Shown here in pieces: positions 45,901 through 55,204 of a stretch of 64,000 nucleotides of DNA. This DNA is from CBDBZL01 sp031399025. GTDB lineage: Bacteria; Pseudomonadota; Alphaproteobacteria; Sphingomonadales; Sphingomonadaceae. The notes under the pieces were generated by a model, which saw nothing but the letters and a program-made list of their open reading frames with translations, was not told where the DNA came from and did no database searches. The position numbers and the translations under genes are program-made. The stretch covers positions 48,064 through 112,063 of the forward strand of contig JANNOJ010000015.1 of NCBI GenBank assembly GCA_031399025.1, written 5' to 3'. Position 1 is the first letter of the stretch; each line of letters starts with the position of its first letter.

Positions 45901-46410
45901 CTCGCGCTCGCGCCGCTGGGCGGCTTGCTCGCGCTGTATGTCGCCGGCTACCTCAAGACCGGCCAGCCCGAGCCGGTCTCGATGCCCGTGTTCATCGGCC
46001 TGCTGATGCTGCTGGGGATCGTCGGCAAGAACTCGATCCTGCTGATCGACTTCGCGCTCGAGGAGATGGAGACCGGCAAGCGCAAGCGCGACGCCATCCT
46101 CGAAGCGGGCCACAAGCGCGCTCAGCCGATCGTCATGACGACGATCGCCATGATCGCCGGCATGATACCCACCGCGCTCTCGCTCGGCGGCGATTCGGCC
46201 TGGCGCGCGCCGATGGGCACGGTCGTGATCGGTGGCCTGATGCTGTCGACCGTGCTGACGCTGCTGATCGTGCCCGCGGGCTTCAGCCTGGCCGACGGGA
46301 TGGAGAAGAAGCTGGGCCCCTGGCTGCGCGACCGGTTCCTGACCTACCGTCCGGGCGACGAGCGGAAGGGGGGGCATCGCCCCGCGCCGGAGCTGCAGCC
46401 CGCTGAGTGA
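42988..46410 (+). pseudogene. RND efflux pump gene interrupted by one in-frame amber codon
   Basis: Read through position 44212 it would be a normal pump of about 1140 aa. The first part (42988-44214, 408 aa) ends …VLVDDAIVDI-TAG; the same frame continues TIVRHMRLGKSAYQATLAAA. The stop replaces the conserved Glu of the helix-4 motif DDAIVxxE, a single G-to-T change from GAG to TAG. The second part (from GTG 44221, 729 aa) contains the rest including GILLVFSVLVLLYRRF and GIVGKNSILLIDF. No frameshift is present and both parts retain good codon use. Alternatives are a sequencing error, very recent loss, or readthrough. Re-initiation at 44221 would yield a pump split in helix 4. Confidence 0.85.
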
Positions 46411-46441
46411 GGCGCCCTGCTCTCCCCGCACGCCGGCTCTT

Positions 46442-47746
46442 ATGGCGCGCGACCTGCCCCGCCTGATCCCTCCCGCTAGCTCGGGCGGTGAGCCGTTCAC
46501 CGGTGATCGCGCGCGCCGCATGCGCCTGGCCGCCACCGCCCTGCTGGTGGCGATGGCCGGCCTGTTCACGCTCGCTCTGGCGATGGAGGAGGAGCACCCG
46601 GCCTGGGGCTTCGTCCTCGCCTTCGCCGAGGCGGCGATGGTGGGCGGTCTGGCCGATTGGTTCGCGGTGACCGCACTGTTCCGCCATCCGCTCGGCATTC
46701 CCATTCCGCATACCGCGATCATCCCCACCAAGAAGGACCGCATCGCCGACATGATGGGGGACTTCCTGCAGCGCCATTTCCTGACGCCGGCGGTGGTCTC
46801 GCGGCGGTTGCGCGACACCAATCTGGCGCGCACAGCGGGCGATTACCTGGCGCAGAGCAGCGGAAGCGGCGAGGGTCGCATCCGGGCCGGCGCGGCCAAT
46901 CTGCTGGTCGAGCTGCTCCAGTCGCTCGACCCGGAACGGCTGGGTGTCCGGGTCAAGGCGGGCCTTGGCCAGCTGGTGGCGCGCATCGAGCTGTCGCCGC
47001 TGCTCGGCCAGATGCTCTCCGCCGCGATCGCCGATGGCCGCCACCGCCCGCTGGTCGATGGCTTCATCCGCTGGGCGGGCCTGGCGCTCGAGGACAACGA
47101 GGAGCTAGTCCAGCGCATGGTCCAGCGCCGGGCCAACGCGCTCCTGCGCTGGACCGGGCTCGACCAGCGGCTGTCGAGCTCGGTGCTCGACGGGCTCTAC
47201 CGCCTGCTGGCCGAGATCCTCGTCGAGCCCGCGCATCCGGTGCGGCTCAAGGTCGACGAGGGGCTGGCCAAGCTGGCGCACGACCTGCAGCACGACCCGG
47301 CCATGCGCGCGAAGGTCGAGCGGATGAAGAACGACCTGCTAGCCAACCCGGCGCTCGGCAGCTGGTGGATGGGGGTCTGGGAACGGCTTCGGCACGGGCT
47401 GATCGAGCTGGCGCGCGGCGGAGCGCAGGGGGGAGCCGCGGGCGGCGCGCTGGGTGGCCAGCTGCACGCCAGCCTGGCCGAGCTGGGCGAGAGCCTGCGC
47501 CGCGATCCGGTGCTCCAGGCGCAGGTCAACCGCTTCGCCCGGCGCACGATCGTGGGCGTGGCCAGCCGCTACGGCGAGCAGATCGTCCGCCTGGTCTCCG
47601 ACACGGTCAAGCGCTGGGACGCGACCACCATCACCGACCGGATGGAGCACGCGGTCGGCCGCGACCTGCAGTTCATCCGCATCAACGGCACGCTGGTGGG
47701 CGGGCTCGTCGGGGTGACGATCCACCTGGTGACGCTGTTGGTCTGA
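46442..47746 (+). CDS. DUF445 family membrane protein
   Basis: 434 aa. The N-terminus has two membrane helices with the DUF445 signature GGLADWFAVTALFRHPLGIPIPHTAIIP and KKDRIADMMGDFL; a long helical, mostly soluble region follows, and the C-terminus ends in another hydrophobic segment (INGTLVGGLVGVTIHLVTLL). This is COG2733, a widespread inner-membrane family of unknown function. 31 bp after the pump gene, possibly co-transcribed. Its 3' side is followed by a hairpin at 47813. Confidence 0.9.
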   Translation: MARDLPRLIPPASSGGEPFTGDRARRMRLAATALLVAMAGLFTLALAMEEEHPAWGFVLAFAEAAMVGGLADWFAVTALFRHPLGIPIPHTAIIPTKKDRIADMMGDFLQRHFLTPAVVSRRLRDTNLARTAGDYLAQSSGSGEGRIRAGAANLLVELLQSLDPERLGVRVKAGLGQLVARIELSPLLGQMLSAAIADGRHRPLVDGFIRWAGLALEDNEELVQRMVQRRANALLRWTGLDQRLSSSVLDGLYRLLAEILVEPAHPVRLKVDEGLAKLAHDLQHDPAMRAKVERMKNDLLANPALGSWWMGVWERLRHGLIELARGGAQGGAAGGALGGQLHASLAELGESLRRDPVLQAQVNRFARRTIVGVASRYGEQIVRLVSDTVKRWDATTITDRMEHAVGRDLQFIRINGTLVGGLVGVTIHLVTLLV

Positions 47747-47812
47747 GGCGCCCCGGAAGCGAGACCGGAACTTGCCCGTCATCGGCCATTCGACCGGCGC
47801 CGGGGAGCCCTT

Positions 47813-47833
47813 CCAGGACCCAAGGCGTCCTGG
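47813..47833. terminator. hairpin between convergent genes (weak terminator candidate)
   Basis: CCAGGAC (47813-47819), loop CCAAGGC, GTCCTGG (47827-47833): a perfect 7-bp stem without a T run. It lies in the 196-bp spacer between the DUF445 gene and the nitronate monooxygenase gene. Confidence 0.35.
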
Positions 47834-47891
47834 CTGAGCCCGCAGGAGGTGGGCGTGAAAAGGCACCGCCCTGCGCCAACGTGGCGGCGTT

Positions 47892-47909
47892 CTTCGACAG
47901 GCTCAGGAC
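47892..47909. repeat. single arm of the CTTCGACAGGCTCAGG palindromic repeat
   Basis: CTTCGACAGGCTCAGGAC matches the arm of the degenerate palindrome found inside tsaD. The partner arm is not visible nearby, so this is a decayed copy in the intergenic spacer. Confidence 0.5.
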
Positions 47910-47942
47910 GCTCGGGAGTTGGCGAACAGCGGGCCGCTCCGC

Positions 47943-48953
47943 CTACCTGCGCCCCAGCGCCGCCTCGCTCTGTGCCATCAGCCGCGCGATGATCGCCGCC
48001 GCCGGCTCCTCCTCGCGCACCATGCCGACCGACTGCCCCGCCATCAGCGAGCCGTTCTCGACATCGCCGTCGATGACCGCGCGGCGCAGCGCACCGGCCC
48101 AGTAGTGCTCGATCTGCAGCTGCGCCTCGGCCATCTCGAGCGTGCCAGTGTCGAGTACGCCCGCCACCTCGCGCTGCTTGGCGGTGAACAGCTCGGTGCC
48201 CTTGTTGCGCAGCGCGCGCACCGGGATCACCGGCAGGCGCGCATCCAGCTGCACGCTCGCCACCGCGTCGCGCGCATGGGCGCGGAAGAAGGCCTGCTTG
48301 AACGCCGGGTGGGCGATGCTCTCGGTCGCGCAGGCAAAGCGGGTGCCCAGCTGCACCCCGGCCGCGCCCATCTCCAGGTAGCCGGCGATCGCCTCGCCGC
48401 GGCCGATCCCGCCGGCGACGAACACCAGGTGATCGGCGCTGAGTTCGGGCAGGAACTCCTGCGCCAGCACACTGGTGGAGACAGGGCCGATGTGACCGCC
48501 CGCCTCCATTCCCTCGATCACCATCGCATCCGCGCCGCTGCGCAGCAGCTTTCGTGCCAGCGCCAAGGTGGGCGCAAAGACGATCACCTTGGCGCCGAAG
48601 CCCTTGATCGCCTCCACGCTGCCCTTGGGCGGGATACCGCCCGCCAGCACCACGTGCCCCACTTGATGGCGCCGGCACACTGCAATGAGGTCCATCAGCA
48701 TCGGATGCATGGTGATGAGGTTCACCCCGAACGGCCGCTGCGTCAGCGCTCGGGTCGCGCCGATCTCGGCATCGAGCAGCCCGGGGGTCATCGCCCCACA
48801 GGCGATCACCCCGAAGCCGCCGCCATTGCTGATCGCGGCCACCAGGTTGCGCTCGGACACCCAGCTCATCGCCCCGCACATGATGGCGTGCTCGCTGCCA
48901 AGGAAGGCGGAACCACGACGCATGAGGGCGGTGGTGCGGGGATAGTGGCTCAT
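47943..48953 (-). CDS. nitronate monooxygenase (2-nitropropane dioxygenase family)
   Basis: 336 aa from ATG 48953; the frame is open further upstream but that part lacks family character. TIM-barrel FMN enzyme: PIMCGAMSW-like IMCGAMSWVSERNLVAAISNGGGFG at the start, GVNLITMHP, VVLAGGIPP, IEGMEAGGHIGPVST (catalytic His in GGHxG) and FVAGGIGRGEAIAGYLEMGAAGVQLGTRF for phosphate binding. It oxidises alkyl nitronates, toxic nitro compounds, with O2. Class I type features are suggested by GGHIG. It is divergent from katG, about 230 bp apart. Confidence 0.9.
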   Translation of the reverse strand: MSHYPRTTALMRRGSAFLGSEHAIMCGAMSWVSERNLVAAISNGGGFGVIACGAMTPGLLDAEIGATRALTQRPFGVNLITMHPMLMDLIAVCRRHQVGHVVLAGGIPPKGSVEAIKGFGAKVIVFAPTLALARKLLRSGADAMVIEGMEAGGHIGPVSTSVLAQEFLPELSADHLVFVAGGIGRGEAIAGYLEMGAAGVQLGTRFACATESIAHPAFKQAFFRAHARDAVASVQLDARLPVIPVRALRNKGTELFTAKQREVAGVLDTGTLEMAEAQLQIEHYWAGALRRAVIDGDVENGSLMAGQSVGMVREEEPAAAIIARLMAQSEAALGRR

Positions 48954-49183
48954 CCCGGCCGGCGTTAGGCCGCGCTCGCCCCTGGGGCAAGCTGCGCCTC
49001 GGCAACACGGCGGACACTTGGCGGATCGATCCGTCACGCCGCTCGGCTGATCGCTTTTGCCGCTCATGCTGACGAAGACTAATCGTTTACCCCGCTGCCC
49101 CGGTGCATCTAGAACCCTAGGCATGAGCGAAGTGTCCCCCCGGGGACCGGCTGGTTTGACCACGAACAAGAGGAGAGACGACA

Positions 49184-51406
49184 ATGGACGTAGCCAAGGG
49201 AAGCATGTCCGGGGGCTGCCCCGTGCCGCACGACGAGATCAAGCCGCGCAGCCTGCTGGGCCGCACCAACCGCGATTGGTGGCCCGATTCGCTGGCGGTC
49301 GATATCCTCAGCCAGGGCGGCGTGTCCCCCGACCCGATGGGCCGGGATTTCAAGTATGCAGACGCGTTCAAGCAGCTCGATTATCAGGCGCTCAAGGCCG
49401 ACCTGGTGGCGCTGATGACCGATTCCAAGCCCTGGTGGCCGGCGGATTACGGCCATTACGGCCCGTTCTTCATCCGCATGGCCTGGCACGCGGCGGGCAC
49501 CTACCGCACGGCCGACGGACGCGGCGGCGCCAATAGCGGCCAGCAGCGCTTCGCCCCGCTCAATTCCTGGCCCGACAACGGCAACCTCGACAAGGCCCGC
49601 CGCCTGCTGTGGCCGGTGAAGCAGAAATACGGCAAGCACATCAGCTGGGCCGACTTGTTCATCCTCGCCGGCAATGTCGCCATCGAGGACATGGGCGGGC
49701 CGGTGTTCGGCTTCGGCGGCGGCCGGGCCGACGTGTTCGAGCCCGAGAAGGACATCTACTGGGGAGCCGAGGAGCACTGGGTGGGCCATGCGGAAAACAA
49801 GACCCGCATCCTGCCCGAGGAGCAGCTCGACCTCGAATCGCCGCTCGCGGCGATCCAGATGGGCCTCATCTACGTCAATCCGGAAGGGCGCGGCGGCAAT
49901 GCCGATCCGCTGCAATCGGCGCACGACCTCAAGGTCACCTTCGAGCGCATGGCGATGAACCACGAGGAAACCGTGGCGCTTGCCGCCGGCGGGCACACCT
50001 TCGGCAAGGCGCATGGCGCGGGCGATCCGAGCCTGGTCGACAAGGCGCCCGAGGGCGCCGAAATCCACCTTCAGGGCATGGGCTGGACCAGCAAGTTCGA
50101 GACGGGCGTCGGCGCGCATACCATCACCAGCGGGCTCGAGGGCGCCTGGGTCAACACGCCGACCACCTGGAGCGAGAACTACTTCCGCCTGCTGCTCGAC
50201 TACGAATACGAGCTGGTCAGGAGCCCGGCCGGCGCCAAGCAATGGCAGCCGATCAACCAGCGTGAAGAGGACATGGCGCCCGACGCCCACAATCCGGGCA
50301 GGAAGGTTCCGACCATGATGACCACGGCGGACATGGCGCTGAAGGTCGACCCCGAGTTCCGCGAGATCTCGGAGCGCTTCCGCGCCGATCACGCAGCCTT
50401 CAAGGACGCCTTCGCCCGCGCCTGGTTCAAGCTGACCCATCGCGACATGGGGCCCAAGATCCGCTATCTCGGGCCGGAGGTCCCTGAGGAAGACCTGATC
50501 TGGCAGGATCCGGTGCCGGAAGGCACGATGCCGTCGGATGCGGACGTGGCGGCCTTCAAGCAGGCGATCCTGGCGTCGGGCCTCAGCGTGGGCCAGCTGG
50601 TCAAAACCGCCTGGGCGTCGGCTTCCACCTACCGCCGCTCCGATCATCGCGGCGGTGCCAACGGGGCTCGCATTGCGCTGGCTCCGCAGAAGGATTGGGC
50701 GGTCAACGAGCCGGCGGAACTGGCCCAGGTGCTGGCCAAGATCGGCGAACTGCGCGGCAATCTGTCGCTGGCCGATGCCATCGTGCTCGCCGGCACCGCG
50801 GCGGTGGAGCAGGCGGCGCGCGATGCCGGCGTCGCTGTCGAGGTGCCCTTCATGGGCGGCCGCGGCGATGCGACGCAGGACTGGACCGACATCGAGAGCT
50901 TCGCGGTGATGGAGCCGGTGGCCGATGGCTTCCGCAACTATCTCAAGACCAAGCATTCGGTGAAGACCGAGGAACTGCTGGTCGACCGCGCCTCGCTGCT
51001 CGGCCTGTCGGCGCCCGAGATGACCGTGCTGCTGGGCGGATTGCGAGTGCTGGGCGCCAATTACAAGGATGCCCCCGAAGGCGTGTTCACCACCCGCAAG
51101 GGCCAGCTGACCAACGACTTCTTCGTCAACCTGCTCGACATGGATACGATGTGGGAGGTGATCGATACCAGCGCCGACGAGGAGTTCATCGGCTACGATC
51201 GCGGCGGCCGGACGGAACGCTGGAAGGCCACCCGCACCGATCTCATCTTCGGCTCCAACTCGCAGCTGCGCGCTACCGCCGAGGTCTATGCCGAGCGCGG
51301 CAACGAGGAGAAGTTCGTGGCCGACTTCATCGCCGCCTGGGTGAAGGTGATGAACGCCGACCGGTTCGACATGGAAACCCGCGCCGTAGGTGACCGCCGC
51401 GTCTAG
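49184..51406 (+). CDS. katG: bifunctional catalase-peroxidase
   Basis: 740 aa. KatG removes hydrogen peroxide. The distal haem site is in RMAWHAAGTYR (Arg, Trp, His), the proximal His in AAGGHTFGKAHG, and the covalent Met-Tyr-Trp adduct partners are all present: Trp in MAWH, Tyr in MGLIYVNPEG and Met in HLQGMGWTSKFE. The duplicated C-terminal domain is complete. AGGAGAG precedes the ATG. No oxyR is adjacent. A strong terminator follows at 51456. Confidence 0.98.
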   Translation: MDVAKGSMSGGCPVPHDEIKPRSLLGRTNRDWWPDSLAVDILSQGGVSPDPMGRDFKYADAFKQLDYQALKADLVALMTDSKPWWPADYGHYGPFFIRMAWHAAGTYRTADGRGGANSGQQRFAPLNSWPDNGNLDKARRLLWPVKQKYGKHISWADLFILAGNVAIEDMGGPVFGFGGGRADVFEPEKDIYWGAEEHWVGHAENKTRILPEEQLDLESPLAAIQMGLIYVNPEGRGGNADPLQSAHDLKVTFERMAMNHEETVALAAGGHTFGKAHGAGDPSLVDKAPEGAEIHLQGMGWTSKFETGVGAHTITSGLEGAWVNTPTTWSENYFRLLLDYEYELVRSPAGAKQWQPINQREEDMAPDAHNPGRKVPTMMTTADMALKVDPEFREISERFRADHAAFKDAFARAWFKLTHRDMGPKIRYLGPEVPEEDLIWQDPVPEGTMPSDADVAAFKQAILASGLSVGQLVKTAWASASTYRRSDHRGGANGARIALAPQKDWAVNEPAELAQVLAKIGELRGNLSLADAIVLAGTAAVEQAARDAGVAVEVPFMGGRGDATQDWTDIESFAVMEPVADGFRNYLKTKHSVKTEELLVDRASLLGLSAPEMTVLLGGLRVLGANYKDAPEGVFTTRKGQLTNDFFVNLLDMDTMWEVIDTSADEEFIGYDRGGRTERWKATRTDLIFGSNSQLRATAEVYAERGNEEKFVADFIAAWVKVMNADRFDMETRAVGDRRV

Positions 51407-51455
51407 CCATGGCGGGTGGGCGCGCCAGCTTGGCTTGCCCGTTCACAGTTGACTT

Positions 51456-51495
51456 GCCCCCGCGCCTTACCCCTTCGGCGCGGGGGCCTCTTTTG
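51456..51495 (+). terminator. rho-independent terminator of katG
   Basis: GCCCCCGCGCC (51456-51466), 10-nt loop, GGCGCGGGGGC (51477-51487), a perfect 11-bp stem, then CTCTTTTGC. It lies between convergent katG and lysC and may also serve lysC on the other strand. Confidence 0.85.
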
Positions 51496-51523
51496 CTCGG
51501 CGAGGCGAGCCGTGGGCGACGGC

Positions 51524-52828
51524 TCAGGCCGCCTCCTCGCCGATCTCGTCCGGTGCATCCAGGCCATAGGCGGTGTGCAGCAGGCGGACCGCGAGTTCGG
51601 TCTCGTCCTCGTCGATCAGCACGCTCACCTTGATCTCGCTGGTCGAGATCGCCTGCACGTTGATGCCGCGATCGCCGAGCGCCTTGAACATGGCGGCGGC
51701 CACGCCCGCATGGCTCTTCATCCCCATGCCGACCACGCTGACCTTGGCGACCCGCGCATCGGTGATGATGCGGTTGAAGCCGATCTTGTCGCGCTTGTCC
51801 TCCAGCAGCGCCTGCGCCCGCGCGAGTTCGGCCTGGGGCACGGTGAAGGTGACGTCGGTCTCGCCCTTGTCGCGGCCCACGTTCTGAATGATCATATCGA
51901 CATTGATGCCCGCCTGGCCCAGCGGCACGAAGATCTCGGCCACCGCGCCGGGCCGGTCGGGCACCCGGGTGAGGACCACGCGGGCTTCGTTCTTGTCGTG
52001 CGCGATGCCGGTCACTGTCTGGCGTTCCACGGGCAATTCCTTGAGCTGGCGGTCCATTTCCTCGTCCGAGACGATCATCGTGCCGGGCAGCGTATCGGCC
52101 GGCGGGGCATCGGCATCGACGAAGGAGGAGAGCACTTGCACCCGCACCCCGCGCTTCATGGCGAGGCTCACCGAGCGCGTTTGCAGCACCTTGGCGCCCA
52201 CTGAAGCAAGCTCCAGCATCTCCTCGTAAGTGACGTGTTTGAGTTTGCGCGCGCGGGCGACGATGCGCGGATCGGTGGTGTAGACGCCGTCCACGTCGGT
52301 GTAGATATCGCAGCGGTCCGCCCCTACCGCTGCGGCCAGCGCCACCGCGCTGGTGTCCGAGCCGCCGCGGCCCATGGTGGTGATCCGCCCCGCCTCGCTC
52401 ACCCCCTGGAAGCCGGGCACCACGGCGATCTCGCCGCCGCGCATGGCCTCGACCAGCGCCTCGGCGCCGATCGTGTCCACCCGGGCATTGGCATGGGCCG
52501 AGAAGGTGCGCACCGGCACCTGCCAGCCGAGCCAGCTGCGCGCCTTGACGCCCATGGCCTGCAAGGTGAGCGCGAGCAGCCCGCTGGTCACCTGCTCGCC
52601 GCTCGCCACCACCACGTCGTACTCGGCCGGGTCGTAGAGCGGATTGGCCTCGCGGCAGAAGTTCACCAGCCGGTCGGTCTCGCCGGCCATGGCGCTGACC
52701 ACCACCGCCACCTCGTTGCGCGTCCCGCCGCGACCGGCCGCCTGCGCGCGCACGATATTGGCCACCCGGCGGATGCGCTCGGTCCCGGCCATCGACGTGC
52801 CGCCGAATTTCATCACGATGCGGGCCAA
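51524..52828 (-). CDS. lysC: aspartate kinase
   Basis: 434 aa from a TTG start at 52828, six bases after the strong SD-like GAGGGGAG; the first residues would be MARIVMKFGGTSMAGTERIR. Amino-acid kinase domain with KFGGTS, VVVASGEQVT and GRGGSDTSAVALAAAVGAD; then two ACT domains (PDRPGAVAEIFVPLGQAGIN and the second with VSVVGMGMKSHAGVAAAMF) for feedback control by lysine or threonine. It catalyses the first step of lysine, threonine and methionine synthesis. Divergent from ubiG with about 40 bp between starts. Confidence 0.96.
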   Translation of the reverse strand: MARIVMKFGGTSMAGTERIRRVANIVRAQAAGRGGTRNEVAVVVSAMAGETDRLVNFCREANPLYDPAEYDVVVASGEQVTSGLLALTLQAMGVKARSWLGWQVPVRTFSAHANARVDTIGAEALVEAMRGGEIAVVPGFQGVSEAGRITTMGRGGSDTSAVALAAAVGADRCDIYTDVDGVYTTDPRIVARARKLKHVTYEEMLELASVGAKVLQTRSVSLAMKRGVRVQVLSSFVDADAPPADTLPGTMIVSDEEMDRQLKELPVERQTVTGIAHDKNEARVVLTRVPDRPGAVAEIFVPLGQAGINVDMIIQNVGRDKGETDVTFTVPQAELARAQALLEDKRDKIGFNRIITDARVAKVSVVGMGMKSHAGVAAAMFKALGDRGINVQAISTSEIKVSVLIDEDETELAVRLLHTAYGLDAPDEIGEEAA

Positions 52829-52869
52829 GCGCACTCCCCTCGAAGATCGCGTGCTGTTAGAGTCGCGGC

Positions 52870-53634
52870 ATGAGCGATGCAACTCCCGCCTTTTCTGGAG
52901 CAAGTGAAACCATCCGCCCCGCCGAAGCGGCGCATTTCGGTGCGCTGGCGGCCGAATGGTGGGACCCTGCGGGCAGTTCGCGGATGCTCCATCGGCTGAA
53001 CCCGGTGCGGCTCGGCTTCATCCGCGAGGCGGTGGATCTGCACTGGGGCGGCGACATCGAGAGCCTGCGCCCGCTCGCCGGCAAGGCCGCGCTCGATGTC
53101 GGCTGCGGTGCGGGCCTGCTGTGCGAACCGCTGGCGCGGCTCGGCGCGGCGGTGACCGGGGTGGATGCCGCGGCGCAGAACATCGCGGTCGCCACGGCGC
53201 ACGCCGAGGGCGCGGGGCTGGCGATCGACTACCGCGCGGGCGAACTGGCGGAATTGGCGCTGGGCACCTTCGACCTCGTCACCTGCCTCGAGGTGATCGA
53301 GCATGTCGCCGACAAGCCCGGCTTCGTGGCGCAGCTCGCCGCGCACCTGGCGCCCTCGTCGGAGAATGGGGGCGGCCTGCTGGTGCTCTCCACCCCCAAC
53401 CGCACCGCGCAATCGCGGGTGCTGCTGGTGGGCGCGGCGGAGGCGGTGGGGGCCATCCCGCGCGGCACCCACAGCTGGAGCGATTTCGTCACCCCGGACG
53501 AATTGCGCGCCCTGGTCCACGCGGCGGGGCTGGAGATGGGCGCGCCGCGCGGCATCGCCTGGTCGCCGCTGCAGGGCCTGCACCTCTCGTCGGACCTGTC
53601 GCTCAACTACATCGTCACCGCGCGGCGGGCCTAG
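52870..53634 (+). CDS. ubiG: UbiG, ubiquinone biosynthesis O-methyltransferase
   Basis: 254 aa. SAM-binding motif I ALDVGCGAGLLCEPLARLGA, motif post-I TGVDAAAQNIAVA, and FDLVTCLEVIEHVADKPGFV; the N-terminus AAEWWDPAGSSRMLHRLNPVRL is the UbiG-specific signature. It performs both O-methylations in ubiquinone synthesis. Its TAG stop overlaps the TAG stop of the convergent glycerophosphodiesterase gene, the two sharing CTAG at 53631-53634. Confidence 0.96.
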   Translation: MSDATPAFSGASETIRPAEAAHFGALAAEWWDPAGSSRMLHRLNPVRLGFIREAVDLHWGGDIESLRPLAGKAALDVGCGAGLLCEPLARLGAAVTGVDAAAQNIAVATAHAEGAGLAIDYRAGELAELALGTFDLVTCLEVIEHVADKPGFVAQLAAHLAPSSENGGGLLVLSTPNRTAQSRVLLVGAAEAVGAIPRGTHSWSDFVTPDELRALVHAAGLEMGAPRGIAWSPLQGLHLSSDLSLNYIVTARRA

Positions 53635-54659
53635 TCGCGCAAGGAGCGCAGGCGGACCGGATCGTCGGTGAAGATCCCGTCGACCCCCGCGGCTTGAAGC
53701 GCGTCGCGCACCAGTTCCGGCCGCCCCGCCGCCGCTGGATCGGTGCCGATGCGCGCGTGTTCGGGCAGGAAGGCGTTCTCCTTGCGCAGCGTCCATGCGT
53801 GGACGGCCAGCCCCGCGGCGTGCGCGCGCTCGATCAGGCCCGTGGGCTCGCCGTCCGTCCCGAGCAGCAGCGTGATCTCGGCGCCGAGCCCGTCGGCATG
53901 GCCGGCGATCGCGGCGAGGCCGGCGGGCATGAGCATGTCGGCATAGGTCGTTCCCGGGCGATCGGCCGGGCCGCCCCGGGAGGCAACCAGCTGCACCAGC
54001 CTGAGATCGGTCAGCGCGGCGAGCCGTTCGAGCGGCCCGGGCTCGAAGCTCTGGATGAACACCGGGTCCGCTGCGGTGCGGTATCCGGCGGCGTGCAGCT
54101 GTTCGACCAGCAGGGCGGCGAGGTCGTGGCCGATGCCGGCGAAATAGGTCGGGTGCTTGATCTCGGGATAGAGGCCGATGCGGCGCCCAGTCTCCGCCTC
54201 CCGCGCGCGGACGAGGGCGATGATCTCGCCCAGCGTGGGCACCTGGTACAGGCCATCGAAGGCGACGTTGGCCCGGCGCAATTCGGGCAGGCGTTCGCGG
54301 GCGCGCAGGGTGCGCAATTCGGCGAGGGTGAAGTCCTCGGTGAACCAGCCGCTCACCTCCTGCCCGTCGATGGTGCGCGTGGCGCGCCGGTCGGCGAATT
54401 CGGCGCGTTGGGCGATGTCGGTGGTGCCCGAGATCTCGTTCTCGTGGCGGGCGACGAGCACGCCGTCTTTCGTGGCGACGAGGTCGGGCTCGATGTAGTG
54501 GGCGCCCTGGTCGATGGCGCGCTCGTAGGCGGCCAGCGTGTGCTCGGGCCGCTCGCCGCTCGCGCCGCGATGGGCGATGATGAGCATGCCTTGTTCCTCG
54601 GTTTGCGCCACGGCGGGGACAGCGAGCGCCAGTGCCAAAAGCGCGATGAACGATCTCAT
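53631..54659 (-). CDS. secreted glycerophosphodiester phosphodiesterase
   Basis: 342 aa. Signal peptide MRSFIALLALALAVPAVAQ, so periplasmic (GlpQ type). GDPD motif IIAHRGASGERPEHTLAAYE with the catalytic His, IEPDLVATKDGVLVARHE with metal ligands and the second His, and PEIKHPTYF. It hydrolyses glycerophosphodiesters to glycerol 3-phosphate and an alcohol. The ATG overlaps the stop of the ArsC/Spx-like gene by 4 bp, so the two are coupled. Confidence 0.93.
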   Translation of the reverse strand: MRSFIALLALALAVPAVAQTEEQGMLIIAHRGASGERPEHTLAAYERAIDQGAHYIEPDLVATKDGVLVARHENEISGTTDIAQRAEFADRRATRTIDGQEVSGWFTEDFTLAELRTLRARERLPELRRANVAFDGLYQVPTLGEIIALVRAREAETGRRIGLYPEIKHPTYFAGIGHDLAALLVEQLHAAGYRTAADPVFIQSFEPGPLERLAALTDLRLVQLVASRGGPADRPGTTYADMLMPAGLAAIAGHADGLGAEITLLLGTDGEPTGLIERAHAAGLAVHAWTLRKENAFLPEHARIGTDPAAAGRPELVRDALQAAGVDGIFTDDPVRLRSLRD

Positions 54660-55000
54660 GCCAGCACCCGCGCCCATTCTGCCGCGTCGAACCCCACCAG
54701 CAAGCCGCCGCCATGCTCCACCACCGGGCGGCGGAGGAGCGAGGGATGCGCCGCCATCAGGGCGAGCGCCTTCTGCCCGTCGAGGCCGGCGCGGTCCGCC
54801 TCGGGCAGCTGGCGGAAAGTGGTGCCGCGCCGGTTGAGCAGCGCCTCCCAGCCCAGCGCCGCGCTCCAGGCGCGCAGCTTGGCGGGGTCGGCGCCCTCTT
54901 TCTTGTAGTCGCGGAAGTCGTGGGCGATCCCCTGCGCCGCGAGCCAGGCGCGGGCCTTCCTGACCGTGTCGCAATTGGGGATGCCGTAGAGGCGGATCAT
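54656..55000 (-). CDS. ArsC/Spx-family protein (YffB-like)
   Basis: 114 aa, MIRLYGIPNCDTVRKARAWL. A thioredoxin-fold protein of the arsenate reductase (ArsC)/Spx/YffB family. One conserved Cys in NCDTVRKA; the usual arsenate-reductase Arg triad is not obvious (a single RRPVV remains), so arsenate reduction is not certain; YffB-like glutathione-dependent reductase is likelier. Overlaps the downstream phosphodiesterase gene (ATGA). Confidence 0.85.
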   Translation of the reverse strand: MIRLYGIPNCDTVRKARAWLAAQGIAHDFRDYKKEGADPAKLRAWSAALGWEALLNRRGTTFRQLPEADRAGLDGQKALALMAAHPSLLRRPVVEHGGGLLVGFDAAEWARVLA

Positions 55001-55204
55001 GCGGGCGTGGCTTCCCGGGAGGACGGAGGCGAAGGTGACGAAGGCGACACGGTGTCACCCTGTCGCAAGGGCGGAAAAACGGCGGAACTGCGGGGATAGC
55101 GGGCGAAAGTGACAAGTTGACACTTTGTCGCGCGGAAATTCGGCAAGGTCAGGCTCGGCATGCTTGATCCATGCCCGAAATCGCGCGCGTAGGACAGCGG
55201 CCGG

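Noticed and set aside
44653..46833. 726-aa frame antisense to the RND pump
   Set aside because: Shadow of the pump codons; rich in Asp, His, Gln and Arg with no domain.
47943..49184. 413-aa version of the nitronate monooxygenase
   Set aside because: The extra 77 N-terminal residues run into the katG promoter region and lack family similarity; ATG 48953 fits the family.
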